From Coturnix japonica (taxonomy: Eukaryota > Chordata > Aves > Galliformes > Phasianidae): a stretch of 64,000 bases of DNA. The number at the start of each line of letters is the position of its first letter. The first letter of the stretch is position 1. A program made the position numbers and the translations under genes. The notes under the pieces are model-generated. The model ran no database searches and was not told where the DNA came from. It was given only the letters and a program-made list of their open reading frames with translations. Of this stretch, positions 26,748 to 37,979 are shown piece after piece. Location: NCBI RefSeq assembly GCF_001577835.2, contig NC_029516.1:105915700-105979699 (forward strand). The letters run 5' to 3'.

Positions 26748-27562
26748 AAGAGAAAAACTAACATGTGACCATCCGATATTTTAATATATTATTTCATTGC
26801 ACCTACAGAAAGTCTGAGGTGTACACTCAAAACAGCAATTCTCTCTGAATCACTTTAATCACCGTTTAACGGGGGCAATAAATATTCACTCAGGTCCTTG
26901 TAGCGCTCATTCAGACAGGCACAGAGCCAGCTGTTAGCGCTTAAGGAGCTCAGTACAAACGATACAAAAAAGGGTACTTACCATTTGAATGGCAGGCACA
27001 AAGTGAGAGCTGCGTTGTACTATTTTAATCAATAAAACAGCCATCTTGCATTTCTTTCCTCTCTTTTTTTTCCCAGCTTACTACTAAGATAGATCCCCAC
27101 TGCGTTAAAACCATTTACCTCCCTCCGCTCTTCTCACCCCCGCACATCAGCACCATTCATCATTATGGAAATAAACCACAGAGGAAGGTGTTTATAAATA
27201 CCACACCTAAAGTCAGCCGGGGTAATTCCATGCAGTGGAAGAAACCTCTGTTCAGCCAAGGTTTTTTTTTTTTTGCTGTTTCAATCAATTTGATAGATGG
27301 CCCACTGCATGAAGGAGCACTAATTCAGCTGTTTGAACACAAGTCTAAGGGGAAACTAGCACATAGCATATCCTTACATAGGCTGCCTTCAATCACAGCA
27401 AACACATGGGTAAATACATCATGTTGTGATAGAAATACTAAATACCAGTCAGGCACAGCAAAACAGCTCAGAAATTAACTTAAGCATCATAAACCGTGGT
27501 TAAAGAAATCTACTGAGATACTGAAATAACTTGGTTTTTTATTACTGCAGTAATCTTAGCGC

Positions 27563-27701
27563 GCTACAGTCATATCTGGAGAAGAGAAGGTTGCGGGGTG
27601 ACCTCATTGCAGCCTTTCAATACCTGAAGGGAACTTACACCCAGGAGGGGAGTAAACTCTTCAAAAGGGCTGACAATAGCAGGACACGGGGAAATGGTTT
27701 T
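27563..27701 (+). repeat. CR1 internal fragment, 3'-truncated at an opposing CR1
   Basis: TCTGGAGAAGAGAAGGTTGC to GGCTGACAATAGCAGGACAC and AAATGGTTTT, then directly meets the tail of a minus-strand CR1. Its last 33 bases are the inverted complement of 27951-27982, apart from one G. Confidence 0.88.
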
Positions 27702-27982
27702 AATCACAGAATGACCCAGGTTGGAAGGGACCTCAAGGATCATGTAGTTCCAACCCCCCTGCCTGGCAGGGCCACCAAACATACACCTTTACTAGATCAG
27801 GTTGCCCAGGGCCCCGTCCAACCTGGCCTTGAACACCTCCAAGGACGGGGCATCCACAACCTCCCTGGGCAGCCTGTTCCAGGGCCTAACCACTCTCCTA
27901 GTGAAGAACTTCCCCCTAACATCCAACCTAAATCTTCCCTCTTTCAACTTAAAACCATTTCCCGTGTCCTGCTATTGTCAGC
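27702..27982 (-). repeat. CR1 3' end, minus strand, paired with the opposing fragment
   Basis: The plus strand reads AATCACAGAATGACCCAGGT and GCCTGGCAGGGCCACCAAAC, up to AAAACCATTTCCCGTGTCCT and TGCTATTGTCAGC. The same group occurs at 45.5 and 52.7 kb. It is truncated 5' exactly where its match to the neighbouring plus-strand CR1 begins. Confidence 0.93.
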
Positions 27983-29382
27983 GATGATGACTTGAGCTAT
28001 TTGCTATTCAACACTGTTAACATTCACTACCAAAGCAAAGGCATCTATATGATACTACTCAACAGCACCTTACAAGAACTATGAGCACTATGAAGTTCCC
28101 AGGTGTTTCATGCTCCTGCCACACGTACTTCAAACAACACACCACCCTTTTATTTCTATACACTTCTAGTGCAAAGGCAAGACCTTTTCCTCCACTGTAA
28201 TTTAACAAAATTTAGTGGGTAAAGGCAATGACCTTTTTCTTTAGTCTTTTTTGTTTTTCCCCATCAGCAGAGTCTGCCTGATGTGATGGTATTTTAAACA
28301 ACAGAACACAATGCTGAGAGCACGAAGAACTCTGATCTAAAACCAGCACTTGCAAAAGGTAACATCACACCAAGAGCAGCACAACAGTTAAAAGCTGTGT
28401 GCTTTAAAGAAATCAACTGGAAAAGCATTGCTGTCAACAAGGAAAAAACACACAGTGCTTCGAAAGAAATACACCTATGTATTCCTTTCACACACTGGGT
28501 TATGATTTGCAGTCTAAGTTGACACGACATGCAGCTTTCTCTTAAATCCTCTTAAGGCTGACCAAAGAAGAAAAGAACACATTTTGCTTTGCGAACCAAA
28601 GCGCTCAGTATTTTAATCTCTTAGAAGATGCATTAAGCAAATTTCACCAGGTAGCAAAAGGGATGATTAGTAATTCAGTACTGAGCAGCTTGTCCTTCAA
28701 ACGCTATTTAGTCATTGCTGCATTACTGTTACTACAGATGGTAGCAGCAATAACGCCCACACTTTGGTGTCACCTAGTGTTTTGCCTTCCCTTACCCAAA
28801 ACACTCCTGCAATGCCTTCTCAGGCTGTAGCATCTCTGCTGTTTGCTGCACAGCTCAGATTTTCAGTCAAGGGAAGAGCTCCACATCTGTTAATTGCTTG
28901 CACCCCAGAATTTTGCTCCTTTTTGATGCATTATAAACCTTTAAATAAGTCTCCTCCCTAGCAGCCAGGAGTCGGAAACAACTCCCTTAACACAAGCGTG
29001 TTCATTTCAATTGGATTTGGGCAGATCTGGTCCACACTGCCATCTGTGAAACACCACAAGCATACGCTGGCAACTCTTCCCCAGCACCTTGTATAGTATC
29101 TTCTAGCAGCTGGCTCATATAGGAAAATGGGCAGGGCTGAAGGCACTCCATAGCGAGGTGTTTAGGCACTGGACCATGTGATGACATCTGCCTTGTGCCT
29201 GTCCCACAACACGTGCCCCATTTGATACAATCTTGAGTTACACCATGTTTTCTATGGGTTCTCAGTTTCATGTACCGGGCGAAAAATGGTCTGTATTATG
29301 AGTGTCTGAAGTTATAAGGTCAAAACAGGAAAACACAAGAAGAAAAAACCCTGTTAACAGGGAAGAATTCCTTATAGGTAAT
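27983..29382. other. Non-coding, nothing recognised
   Basis: Unique sequence between the paired CR1 copies and SINE copy A. Confidence 0.6.
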
Positions 29383-29537
29383 AGTCTCGTGCGGGTTGGA
29401 AGGGACCTTAGAGATCATCGAGTCCAACCCCCGGGATTCGAGCCTCCTGTGTAGCAGAGCGGCACTTCTACCACTTGCGCCACAGGGGGATTCGAACCCG
29501 GGCCTCCAGTGTTGCAACACGGCATTCCTACCACTGC
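29383..29537 (-). repeat. Dimeric tRNA-like SINE with CR1 tail, copy A
   Basis: Read on the minus strand, the copy starts GCAGTGGTAGGAATGCC, slightly 5'-truncated against copy B. It contains two similar tRNA-like units head to tail: unit 1 has an exact pol III B box GGTTCGAATCC (29498-29488), and unit 2 starts at TGGCGCAAGTGG (29481 downward) with a shortened T-arm. It then runs into GGTTGGACTCGATGATCTC and TCCCTTCCAACC, which is the CR1 3' end. It lies in the probable MAP7D2 intron, sense to the gene. I do not recognise a named family. It differs from copy B at roughly ten positions, mostly CpG transitions, so it is fairly young. Confidence 0.75.
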
Positions 29538-30339
29538 TTTAAAGTGGGAAGAAACTAGAAATATAAATTCTCAGCATTAGTTGTTTGCCTCCCAAGTGAC
29601 CGATGGGGAACCAGAGACCCGAGGGTTGGAGGTGCACCACTGCTCATCTGCACTGGTGATGGGCAGGAGAAGTGAAGGTCCTGGCTCTGATACGGGGTGA
29701 CCTCGGGGCACTTAAAGGCTTGGTTCCAGCTTCCCACTCAATACATTTGGGATAACTGTGCTTATGTCCCAAAGCAGCACTAATGCTACTTTTAGAAGTT
29801 CCACTACCTTAGGACTGAAAGGAAATTAACTCCCCTTTCTGCCCACGCTACAGATGGATTGTTCACCACAAAGACCTGGCCAGTATCAGGTGAGTAAGGT
29901 AAAAGCTCATTCCTTAATCACCACCCATCTCACACACTAAACCAGGGCGAGGCCACGCAATCACTGTCACGACTCCATCCGACCCACACCCACGAGCTGA
30001 AGCATAACGATGCCCCCGGCCCCCCAAGCCCTGTCCCACGTCCCTCCGTCCCATCGGTCACCCCATGGCACTGGGCACACAACCCAGGAGCCGTGCCGGC
30101 CCGCAGCTGCTGGAGGCACCTGGGTGAAGCCGTGCCTGCCCACAGGAGGCACCGCTCCGTACCAGCCCAACCAGTTTGCCGCCTGCCTTGGCCAACCACC
30201 GCAGGCAGGCCCAGGCACCGCAGAGAATTCGCTTTATGCATCGCTTCATACTTTAGGGCAAACCCGAGCCTCCTCCCTCCCTGGCAGCACCGCCGGCGGT
30301 CGGGGAAATCACAGCCACACGAGCAGCCGGCCCGGCTCA

Positions 30340-30900
30340 CAAAAGCTGCCCCATGGCTAATTCAGCACACAGCCGGCACCTGCGGCGCCGGGGAACCCCC
30401 TCCCCGGGCCCGAGATGGCGGCCGCGCCGGTCGACACCTGCCGGGAGGGGCGCGACCCTCGCCGGTGCCCGCGGGGCTCCCCGGCTTGAGGCGGGCAGCG
30501 GCCGAGGGGAGGGCGCGGCCGTCCCGGGCACCTGGTAGTGCGGCGCTACTCTTACCTGCCGCCCGCGGGGAGCCCCGCGCCGCCCCCGGCTCCGCCATCT
30601 TCCTCCGGCCGTCGGCCCCCACCGACTCGGTTCGGCGCTTCGTTTCGCTCCGCGGCGCCCCGCGGCCGCCGCACAGGCGCACTGCCCGGCCCGCGGCACC
30701 TGACTCCGCGCGGCGGGGAGGAGCGGGACCGGGCTCGGAGGCGGCTGCTTAGAGCCGAGCGGCGGCGGCTCCCGCCCCGCCAGGTGATACCGCCGCCCCG
30801 CCCCGCTGAGCTGAGGGGTCTATGGAGCTGTGGTGCGGAGTCCTTGGGCGGCCCTGGGCAGGCCGCGTCTTTGTTCGGCGGCGGGGACCGTACATAGGTG
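30340..30900 (-). promoter_or_regulatory. MAP7D2: CpG island, probable MAP7D2 promoter
   Basis: GC-rich, CpG-rich block with abrupt AT-rich flanks. It holds the candidate start codon and 5' splice site on the minus strand. The composition gives open frames up to 219 codons on both strands that I treat as spurious. A CR1 fragment begins about 70 bases past its upstream (right) edge. Confidence 0.8.
30556..30598 (-). CDS. MAP7D2: Probable first coding exon of MAP7D2
   Basis: On the minus strand, inside a CpG island, an ATG in good Kozak context (AAG before, G after) opens MAEPGAARGSPRAA. A consensus donor G|GTAAGAG follows at 30555, leaving phase 1. Two lines suggest MAP7D2, a MAP7-family protein that binds microtubules and recruits kinesin-1: its position downstream of EIF1AX and RPS6KA3 on the same strand, as in human Xp22.12, and a weak resemblance to the short N-terminal segment of MAP7 proteins (MAP7 starts MAELGAG). 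An upstream in-frame ATG (30682) also exists. I did not find the conserved second exon (DERQRLAKERREERE motif) in the 30 kb further along, so it would have to lie beyond the left edge. Confidence 0.5.
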
Positions 30901-30970
30901 GCCTCACGATGGGATCGTGTGTAATTTCGGAAGAGACAGGGAATTGGAGAGATGTATTTTTATTTTCATA

Positions 30971-31290
30971 CAGTCACAGAAAGGATTGGGTTGGGACACA
31001 CCTCAGAACCCACCCAGCCCCAATCCCTGCTGTGAGCAGGGCTGCCCAGGGCAGCTGCCCAGGGCCCATCCAACCTGGCCTTGAGCCTCCAGGGATGGGG
31101 CACCACAGCTTCTATGGGCAGCTGTGCCAGCACCTCACCAACCTCTGGGGAAAGAATTTCTTCCTAACATCTAACCTAAATCTCCTGTCTTTTAGTTTAA
31201 AGCCATTCTCCCTTGTCCTATCACTATCAGACCATGTAAAAAACCACTTTCTGCTTATAAGCTCCCTTCAAGTACTGGAAGGACTTTTCT
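30971..31290 (-). repeat. CR1 3' end next to the MAP7D2 CpG island
   Basis: The plus strand reads ACAGAAAGGATTGGGTTGGG, CCCAGGGCCCATCCAACCTG, AATTTCTTCCTAACATCTAA and CCATTCTCCCTTGTCCTATC, a reversed CR1 of about 320 bases. It starts about 70 bases outside the island. Confidence 0.9.
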
Positions 31291-31540
31291 CCTAAATATT
31301 TATGTCAAAAAGAGCTAGAACTTTTAACATGCTGCTTACAAATTCATTGTGTTCCTTCCATCTCAGCTTTTGGAAGCTCTGGAACACAGGTCATCACACG
31401 GCTACTCCCATTGCGCTGCCTGAAAGCCTTCTTAGTGCCCACATTACAGCCAGTTTGTCCAGCAGTTCTGTCCCCACCGTACTCTCATCCAGCTGAAATT
31501 TCAGACCACAGTAAAAAACAGGCAGTGGAGGAAAGAAACA

Positions 31541-31577
31541 TTTTTCTTTCTCTTTCTTTCCTTCTTTCTTTCTTTGT
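31541..31577. repeat. (CTTT)n microsatellite, imperfect
   Basis: Pyrimidine-rich CTTT run with a few interruptions. Confidence 0.85.
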
Positions 31578-34370
31578 TCTGTTGGGATTTGTCCTTCATC
31601 TCTGCATTCAAGAGCTGTTCCTGTGTCTGGGTGTGCACAACCCACCAGGGAGCTTAACCAGGCAGATGTGCCTTTTGATGGTGCATATGGCAGTAACTGT
31701 TTCCCAATGTCACCTTAACAGTTACAGACTCTATTTTTGTTGTATATTAATGTCAAATCTTAACTATTTCAAGTGACATTTCTCAGGCAACGCTTCTATA
31801 TGGGGGTTTCCCTTGAAGTGATTCTACCTGTCTAGGGATGACATTGTACCACTTCGTTCACATTATAAAAAAAAATTCTTGCATGTCTCATTGTAGGAGT
31901 GCCTCCTGTTTTCCAGGGCATCCTTTGGCAGTGCCCTCAGAATGAAGAAGGATTCTCTGGGAACCTCAGTTTGTCTTCATAAGAACAGCTGGTCCAGCAC
32001 AAATTGCATGGGCTTGGTGCCCAGTGAAAGGAAATGAGGTGAGTTTCCAGGACTGGGAATTAGGAAAACGGGATACAGATGAAGGAGATACAAGGGACAA
32101 GGATGGAGAAATGTAGCCATGAAGCTGGAGGAGGGGATATGAGGGCACCTGTTGGGATATCTGTGTAGGAGGCAGGGCTGGTATCACGGTACAGATAGGG
32201 CAACAGGAGGATGTGTCCTGGGGACAATGAGCTGGCTCACACTGGCTGCCAGCCGGTTGTGAAGCCCTTGAGTGTGTCCCACTAAGACATAAGTAGTCTC
32301 CTATGCCATAATGTCTCTGATGGCTGCTTGCAGCCTGGCCAGCATTCAGCCTAAGAGCCATGCGATGAAAAAGAAGAGATTTTTAGAGAAAACTTAAGAA
32401 AGCAGCCAGTGGAAAAAAAAAATTAAAAAAAATAAAGCAGCAAAGATAAAAAACTCTTCTTCAGCACTGTAAGTTATGTGATGTGACTCAGTCTTTAAAT
32501 CACTTTCACTATTTTTTTCCCTCAAGACTCCTGCCTCATTCAGTGCAAAGGACGGTGTTTAATTAATATATAGTTCTTCAGTGTTTGTGTTCATTTTCAT
32601 CATGTAAAGTGGAACCTTTCATGTCATCTTTATTGTACATTCTTCAAACCCTGCCTCGAAGGCAGGTTCATTAATTTCCTTGATGGCTTTCCTGCGGTAC
32701 TCTCATGTCATCATTTTAGCTTCTTCAAGCATTAATGAATTAACTTTATAACATCCTTCTAAGTCGAAGTGGTGCTATTATCATATTTAACACCAGGGGA
32801 AGAAATAACAGAAGGCAATGGATCTGGAGTGCCTGCAGTTGCTTGTTAACCCCATTGTGTGCTGGGGCTGACAGGTTGTTGAGCCATCAGCTCCCCACTA
32901 TGAGTACACATTCCTATGAGAGCTGTCCACAGCATGGCCTATGGGACGCCATCTTGGGCACCCCAGCTGGCAAAGAACTCCTGGATCCTTCTTTGATTGA
33001 AACTCTTGTACCAGATGGTTTTATTTTAAAGGATTTTTAAATGTATTCTATGACATGTCATGCTCTTTTGGTTAAAATCAATAATATGCTGGGTTGCTTT
33101 TGTGGAAAACATTTACAAGGTCTCCTTTTACGCACCATAGACTTTTTCTTTCTACCTCCAACTTTGTAGTCCAGTTCTTAGATGCTTCTCTCTGTTAACA
33201 GTTACAAACATGATATCTTCTTTCAGATAACTTCTGTTTATTCTTACAGAGAAAAGTGCTACTGGGAGCAAAACGAGGCTTCAATGAAATTCCAAATCCA
33301 CACAGTCACCAAAAGACCAAAGAGGTCCATCTTGAGCCACCTATTTCAGCATGAGGGAAGGACTGATGTGAGTAGATTGGAACGACTTGATGTGAATTTA
33401 ATAGGTGCAGTCATCAGCCTCTTACACACAGTCTATCAGGGGTAGAACTATCTCCACTCCTTGGAGTTAATCTTCTTTTGCTGTCTGTCCTGAATCTTCT
33501 GACTCTAATGTCTGATGCTGACCTCTATGTATTTTTTTCTTTTAGAAATTTTTAGAAATTACTACAGGTTTTCAGCAGATGCTTTATTTAAACAGATTTG
33601 TCTGGATAGTCATACATGAGCTACAAAGCACGCATGGGTCCAGGGCTCAGAAAATCTCAAGAGTAAATCAGCACAAAGGTATAAGAAAGATCTTGAAGAT
33701 GTAGGCAGAAAGCAGTTGGCAGGACTGTTAATTTTGCCTCCTGAGCAGACATTAGAGCAAAATCTATCAAAAAAGATCTTACCTTTTTAATTATTATTTT
33801 AATTTTTATTTTTATGTTTGTATGTTACAGTTGTATCTGTGCAACAAAATCTCTCTCTTCCTAGGATTGCTCCTAAGGGGACACTGAATGACGAGCCCTT
33901 AGCAAAACAGTCAAATCTCCTACACAACCCATCTCCCGAGTTTCTGCTCCTTGCTGCCATTTTTAATCAGCCAGCCTAGCATCACTCAACATCTGAATGT
34001 CAGAGATGTAAAATCCAGTTCTCCAAAGCAGTGTTTGCCTACTGTAGCTTCAAAATTGTCCTTTCCTTTCTAAAGCTCCCAGTGGTCTAATGCCTCATTG
34101 GTAATGCCTCATCTCTTACAACTTCTGAATGAAACAGAGCGCTTGCACCGAAGTCTTATTGCAGATAACACAGATTCTCTTGAAGACAATGACTCCTCTT
34201 TGCTGGATAAGTTGATGTCCTCCGAGAAAGTCAAAACACGACTGGAAAGCTAAAAAGAGAGATGTAACACTTGTGTAAGAAACCAAAGACAGGCGACAGG
34301 TATAGCTAATTATAGTTATTCCAGACTGCTGAATGATTAATCAACTTAGAAGCACTGTGATCATAGAGAA

Positions 34371-34401
34371 TATCTATCTATTTATTTATTTATTTATTTT
34401 C
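34371..34401. repeat. (TATC)/(TATT)n microsatellite
   Basis: Three TATC units followed by about six TATT units. Confidence 0.85.
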
Positions 34402-35982
34402 CCAGTCTTTTGAAACCTTTCTATGAAATGTCCTGGTTGTGTCAATCTCAAACCTGTGTATCAACAGGAAAATGGTGTTCTCTTTCAAAAGCACACTTCT
34501 GAAGGGTGTTATTTCTAAAGGAAGTCTGCCTTTAGTTCTGAATGTTTTCAGAAATCCAGCTGTACATGCCCTGGTGAAATGGCTTCTACTTCTGTTTGTC
34601 TCTCTGTGCCTGAGGAGCCAAGGGCAGCTTACCTGCAGGAATTAAACTACCTTTCAGGTTCCCCCAGCTGAGGAGCAGGACCAACATGTGGTTCAGTCTG
34701 GAGAAGCTTGAGCTACATCTGTCTGCTTTATTTTTAAATACTTACATAGCTAGGAAGTGTCATTCAATGAATAATGTCAGCCTAATGTTAAAATAATTTG
34801 TAGGATGAATCATAATGGATGGCTTTGTATTTGGAATTTGGCTCACTAAAAGTATACTGGTTCTTCTCCACGTGAAAGTACAGGCTTGAAAAAATCCTGC
34901 ATTATACTAAATCACATATCTCTTACATTAATATCCTATGCTATATATGATGCTGTACGCTCCCTGTATGCTCTGAACAGGAGCATACTCTCACTGGTGT
35001 CACACATTTAGGGCGTCCTGACTTGGAAGAGGTTGACACCAATGGTGCACAAAAACAAGTGAAAGAACAGAGAGATAATTTATCTCATCACCCTGTCCCA
35101 CGTTATTTACTGATGGCGCAGGCACTTTAAGTCGTGTATGAACACAGACCCGCCTACGCATGTTTCTTTACTGAGCACAGCAGTGGGAGAAACAGCAGTG
35201 GAATGCAACACAAACCTATTTCACACCTGATTCCAACGGAATATTATTTTTTCATCAGTATTTCATTAAAAGGATGATACGTGTTATTCCTCCTATTTAC
35301 CCTAAAATAAGCCTATCCTTGTTTACTGCTCAATACCTGTTCTCGGGATTCAAAACATCATGAGCCACAAATTGCGAGAGCTCTGTTATCAACTACCTTG
35401 CAGAACAGTGGCCAGATCTCACTGGGGGGCAAACAAACTAGATTTAGATGCATTTTGGATTACTTTTGATTCTGAGGTTAAACTAAAGGTTCCTTACTGC
35501 TGTATTAGGCACAGAAAAGGCAAACACTCTGCTTGCTTTTCATGCTCTAACAGGATGTGACACAGTCATAGCATTTGCTTGGAGAGGCAGGGGAAGATAA
35601 GCCACGCTGGCGAAGGAAGGAATGTCTGCCCTGCAGCCATAGAAACGCATTTTGTATTTTATGTTTCTCTTCACCACCTGCTGAAGTGATTGATATTTGC
35701 CTGCAGTTATTTGTAGTATTTTTGTCTAGCTGCACAAGCGCGCTTTGCCAGGGAAAGGAGCACTCTTTCCCCAGCAGTGCATCTATTCATACAGGGGGTG
35801 GTTGTGTACGGACAGGAACCGATCCGCATCTATGTGACAGTGAGCTGTCCTCAAGGTTATGGAACATCAAATCCTAAGATACTTCTACTCTGATTGAATG
35901 CTCAAAATAGCATTAAACTAATTAAGTTTAGTTATTGTTGAATAGTAATTATACTGCATTGAATGGCAGACAGTCAGTGGAG

Positions 35983-36010
35983 AATTTATTTATTTATTTA
36001 TTTATTTTAT
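35983..36010. repeat. (ATTT)n microsatellite
   Basis: About six ATTT units, 30 bases upstream of a CR1 fragment. Confidence 0.9.
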
Positions 36011-36040
36011 TAGAATAGTGTCCTATAAATGCAGATTTGA

Positions 36041-36214
36041 GCATTTGGAACAGGTTGTTCAGGGAAGTGGTGATGTCACCATCCCTAGAGTTGTTTAAGG
36101 AAAGGAACACAGTACTTAGGGACATGGGTTAGTGGGCAATACTGGCAGTAGGTGGGCAGTTGGACTAGATGATCTTAGTGGTCTTTTCCAACCTTAATGA
36201 TACTGTGATTCTAA
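36041..36214 (+). repeat. CR1 3' end, about 175 bases
   Basis: GCATTTGGAACAGGTTGTTC, AGTGGTGATGTCACCATCCC and GGACTAGATGATCTTAGTGG to the tail AATGATACTGTGATTCTAAG. An ATTT microsatellite lies just upstream. Confidence 0.9.
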
Positions 36215-37979
36215 GCGAGTCATCTTGAAGGGAAGTTATGACTATGGTAGGGATACAAACCTCTTGAACACAGACCTACGTGTGTCTGTGACGTATATTC
36301 CTGAGCACTACTGGAAACTATTTGTGTGCTTCAGGAATGCTTCTCTGCATGCAACAAACAGGGATTTTATTTACTTCCATTGTCAATTATCATTCTGCCT
36401 TAGCTTCCACAGCCCAGCACATGTACTCATCCACATGATCTGGTGCATTAAAACGGTATAACCACAACACTGGTCTCAGTGATTCTGTGGTTGCTTCAAA
36501 GCATGATAAATCAGAATATGCCTATAGATCCAGTCTGAAGGTCTCCTAGTGATTAAAATGAGATCAATAATTTCGAAGCAAGTGGTATTTGAAAAAAAAG
36601 GTAGCTAAGCCTCAAATCAATGAGTACAGGATATTATACAGAACATTTAAACACTAAAGGGGGAGGGTTTTATTGACAAAACTCGCTCATTGGGAATGAA
36701 ACGGATCCTCGGGCTGAGCTCTACTAACACAGTTACAACAAATCACCGATCTGCCTCTGAACAGAAAAATCAGATACTTTGCTTTGTAAACAGTCAGCAA
36801 AGAAATCTAAAGTGTATCAACTGTGAAATGATTTAATGTAAGTTTCAGAGAGGTGTATTTAGGTGGTTGTACAGTTCAAAACTTGAGTGAACGTCAGATG
36901 TTAATCAAACATTAACTTACATTAATTCTATGGGTGAGGGACTGCTCTCACACAACTAAGGATCACATTTCTTCCATGCTATAAGCCCAGCAATGTATGG
37001 ATCGTGTCGCTTCCTCTAGGTTTGAAGTATGTAGTAGTTGTAACTAAGCAAACACAGTGAATGCCATCTATAAATCTTTACAAATACAATTTAAGACCTC
37101 TGCAGTTGACATAGAAGGGATGTAAAGAGGAAAGAAAAAGATCCGGCAGTTGCCAGTGAGTTAAATCGGAATTACAGATTCTATGGAAATAACTCAAAGA
37201 ACTGTACCTAATCCATTATGTTTTCACAGTCATTTAGTGTATTTTCTGAATTCCAGATCTTGGACAATTTAGTCTTTCTTTTTTGCCTTGCAAATCATAT
37301 CAAATTACATTTCACCTAAGTATCTTGCAATATGACAGTCTCACTTCTTAGTTTCTACTTTCTATATTAGGCTGTTCAAAGTTTTCTAAATTAATGTCTG
37401 ATAATGACAAGATTCATTTGCTCAACCTTCAAGCTCAAATTAAAAAAATATTCTGACACAATTTGCTCAACTGGTTGGAAAAATTGATCTTAGAGACGAG
37501 AATTTCCACTCAATGGGAATATCGTCATTTCAGAATTTAATTTCAATCCAATTCATTCGAATATAATGAAAATTACTCACTTGGAACAACAAAAGAAATT
37601 ATTCTGCGTATGAACACCTGTATTTCTTCTTGCCATATGATAGAAAGATTTTGTAGCGCTCTTACATGTATCTTGTTACTTCAGCATGGAGTCCTGTGAG
37701 CATATCCAGGAATGGGTAAGTCCTGCAGCTCCAGTCTGGAGACTTGACCCCTTCCCAGCTTGTACCATTACTCGAGATACTTCTTTTCTTTTCAAAATGA
37801 CATGACAGAGATCTCCAGCCCTGCCTAAATCCAACCCTTAGACTCTCTACGAGCTCCCAGTGATTCTTCAGTACAGTATTTTTATTATTGTTTTCTGAGT
37901 AATGTTAAGTTTACATCTTTCTCATGTGAAATGTGAAAGTATGTTTTCAAACTTACAACTGCTATTTATTGCTTTAAAA

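Larger units (their letters stand above)
31291..36040. other. Intergenic, nothing recognised except microsatellites
   Basis: Lies upstream of the MAP7D2 CpG island and far downstream of EIF1AX. No convincing coding exon on either strand. Confidence 0.55.

Noticed and set aside
29383-29537. Genuine tRNA gene
   Set aside because: A and B boxes are present, but the acceptor stem is incomplete, the unit is duplicated and it is fused to a CR1 tail. A SINE-like element fits better.
30093-30752. 219-codon plus-strand open frame, and matching minus frames
   Set aside because: Compositional open frames in the CpG island at 30.3-30.9 kb. Only the short minus-strand segment before the splice donor has support.
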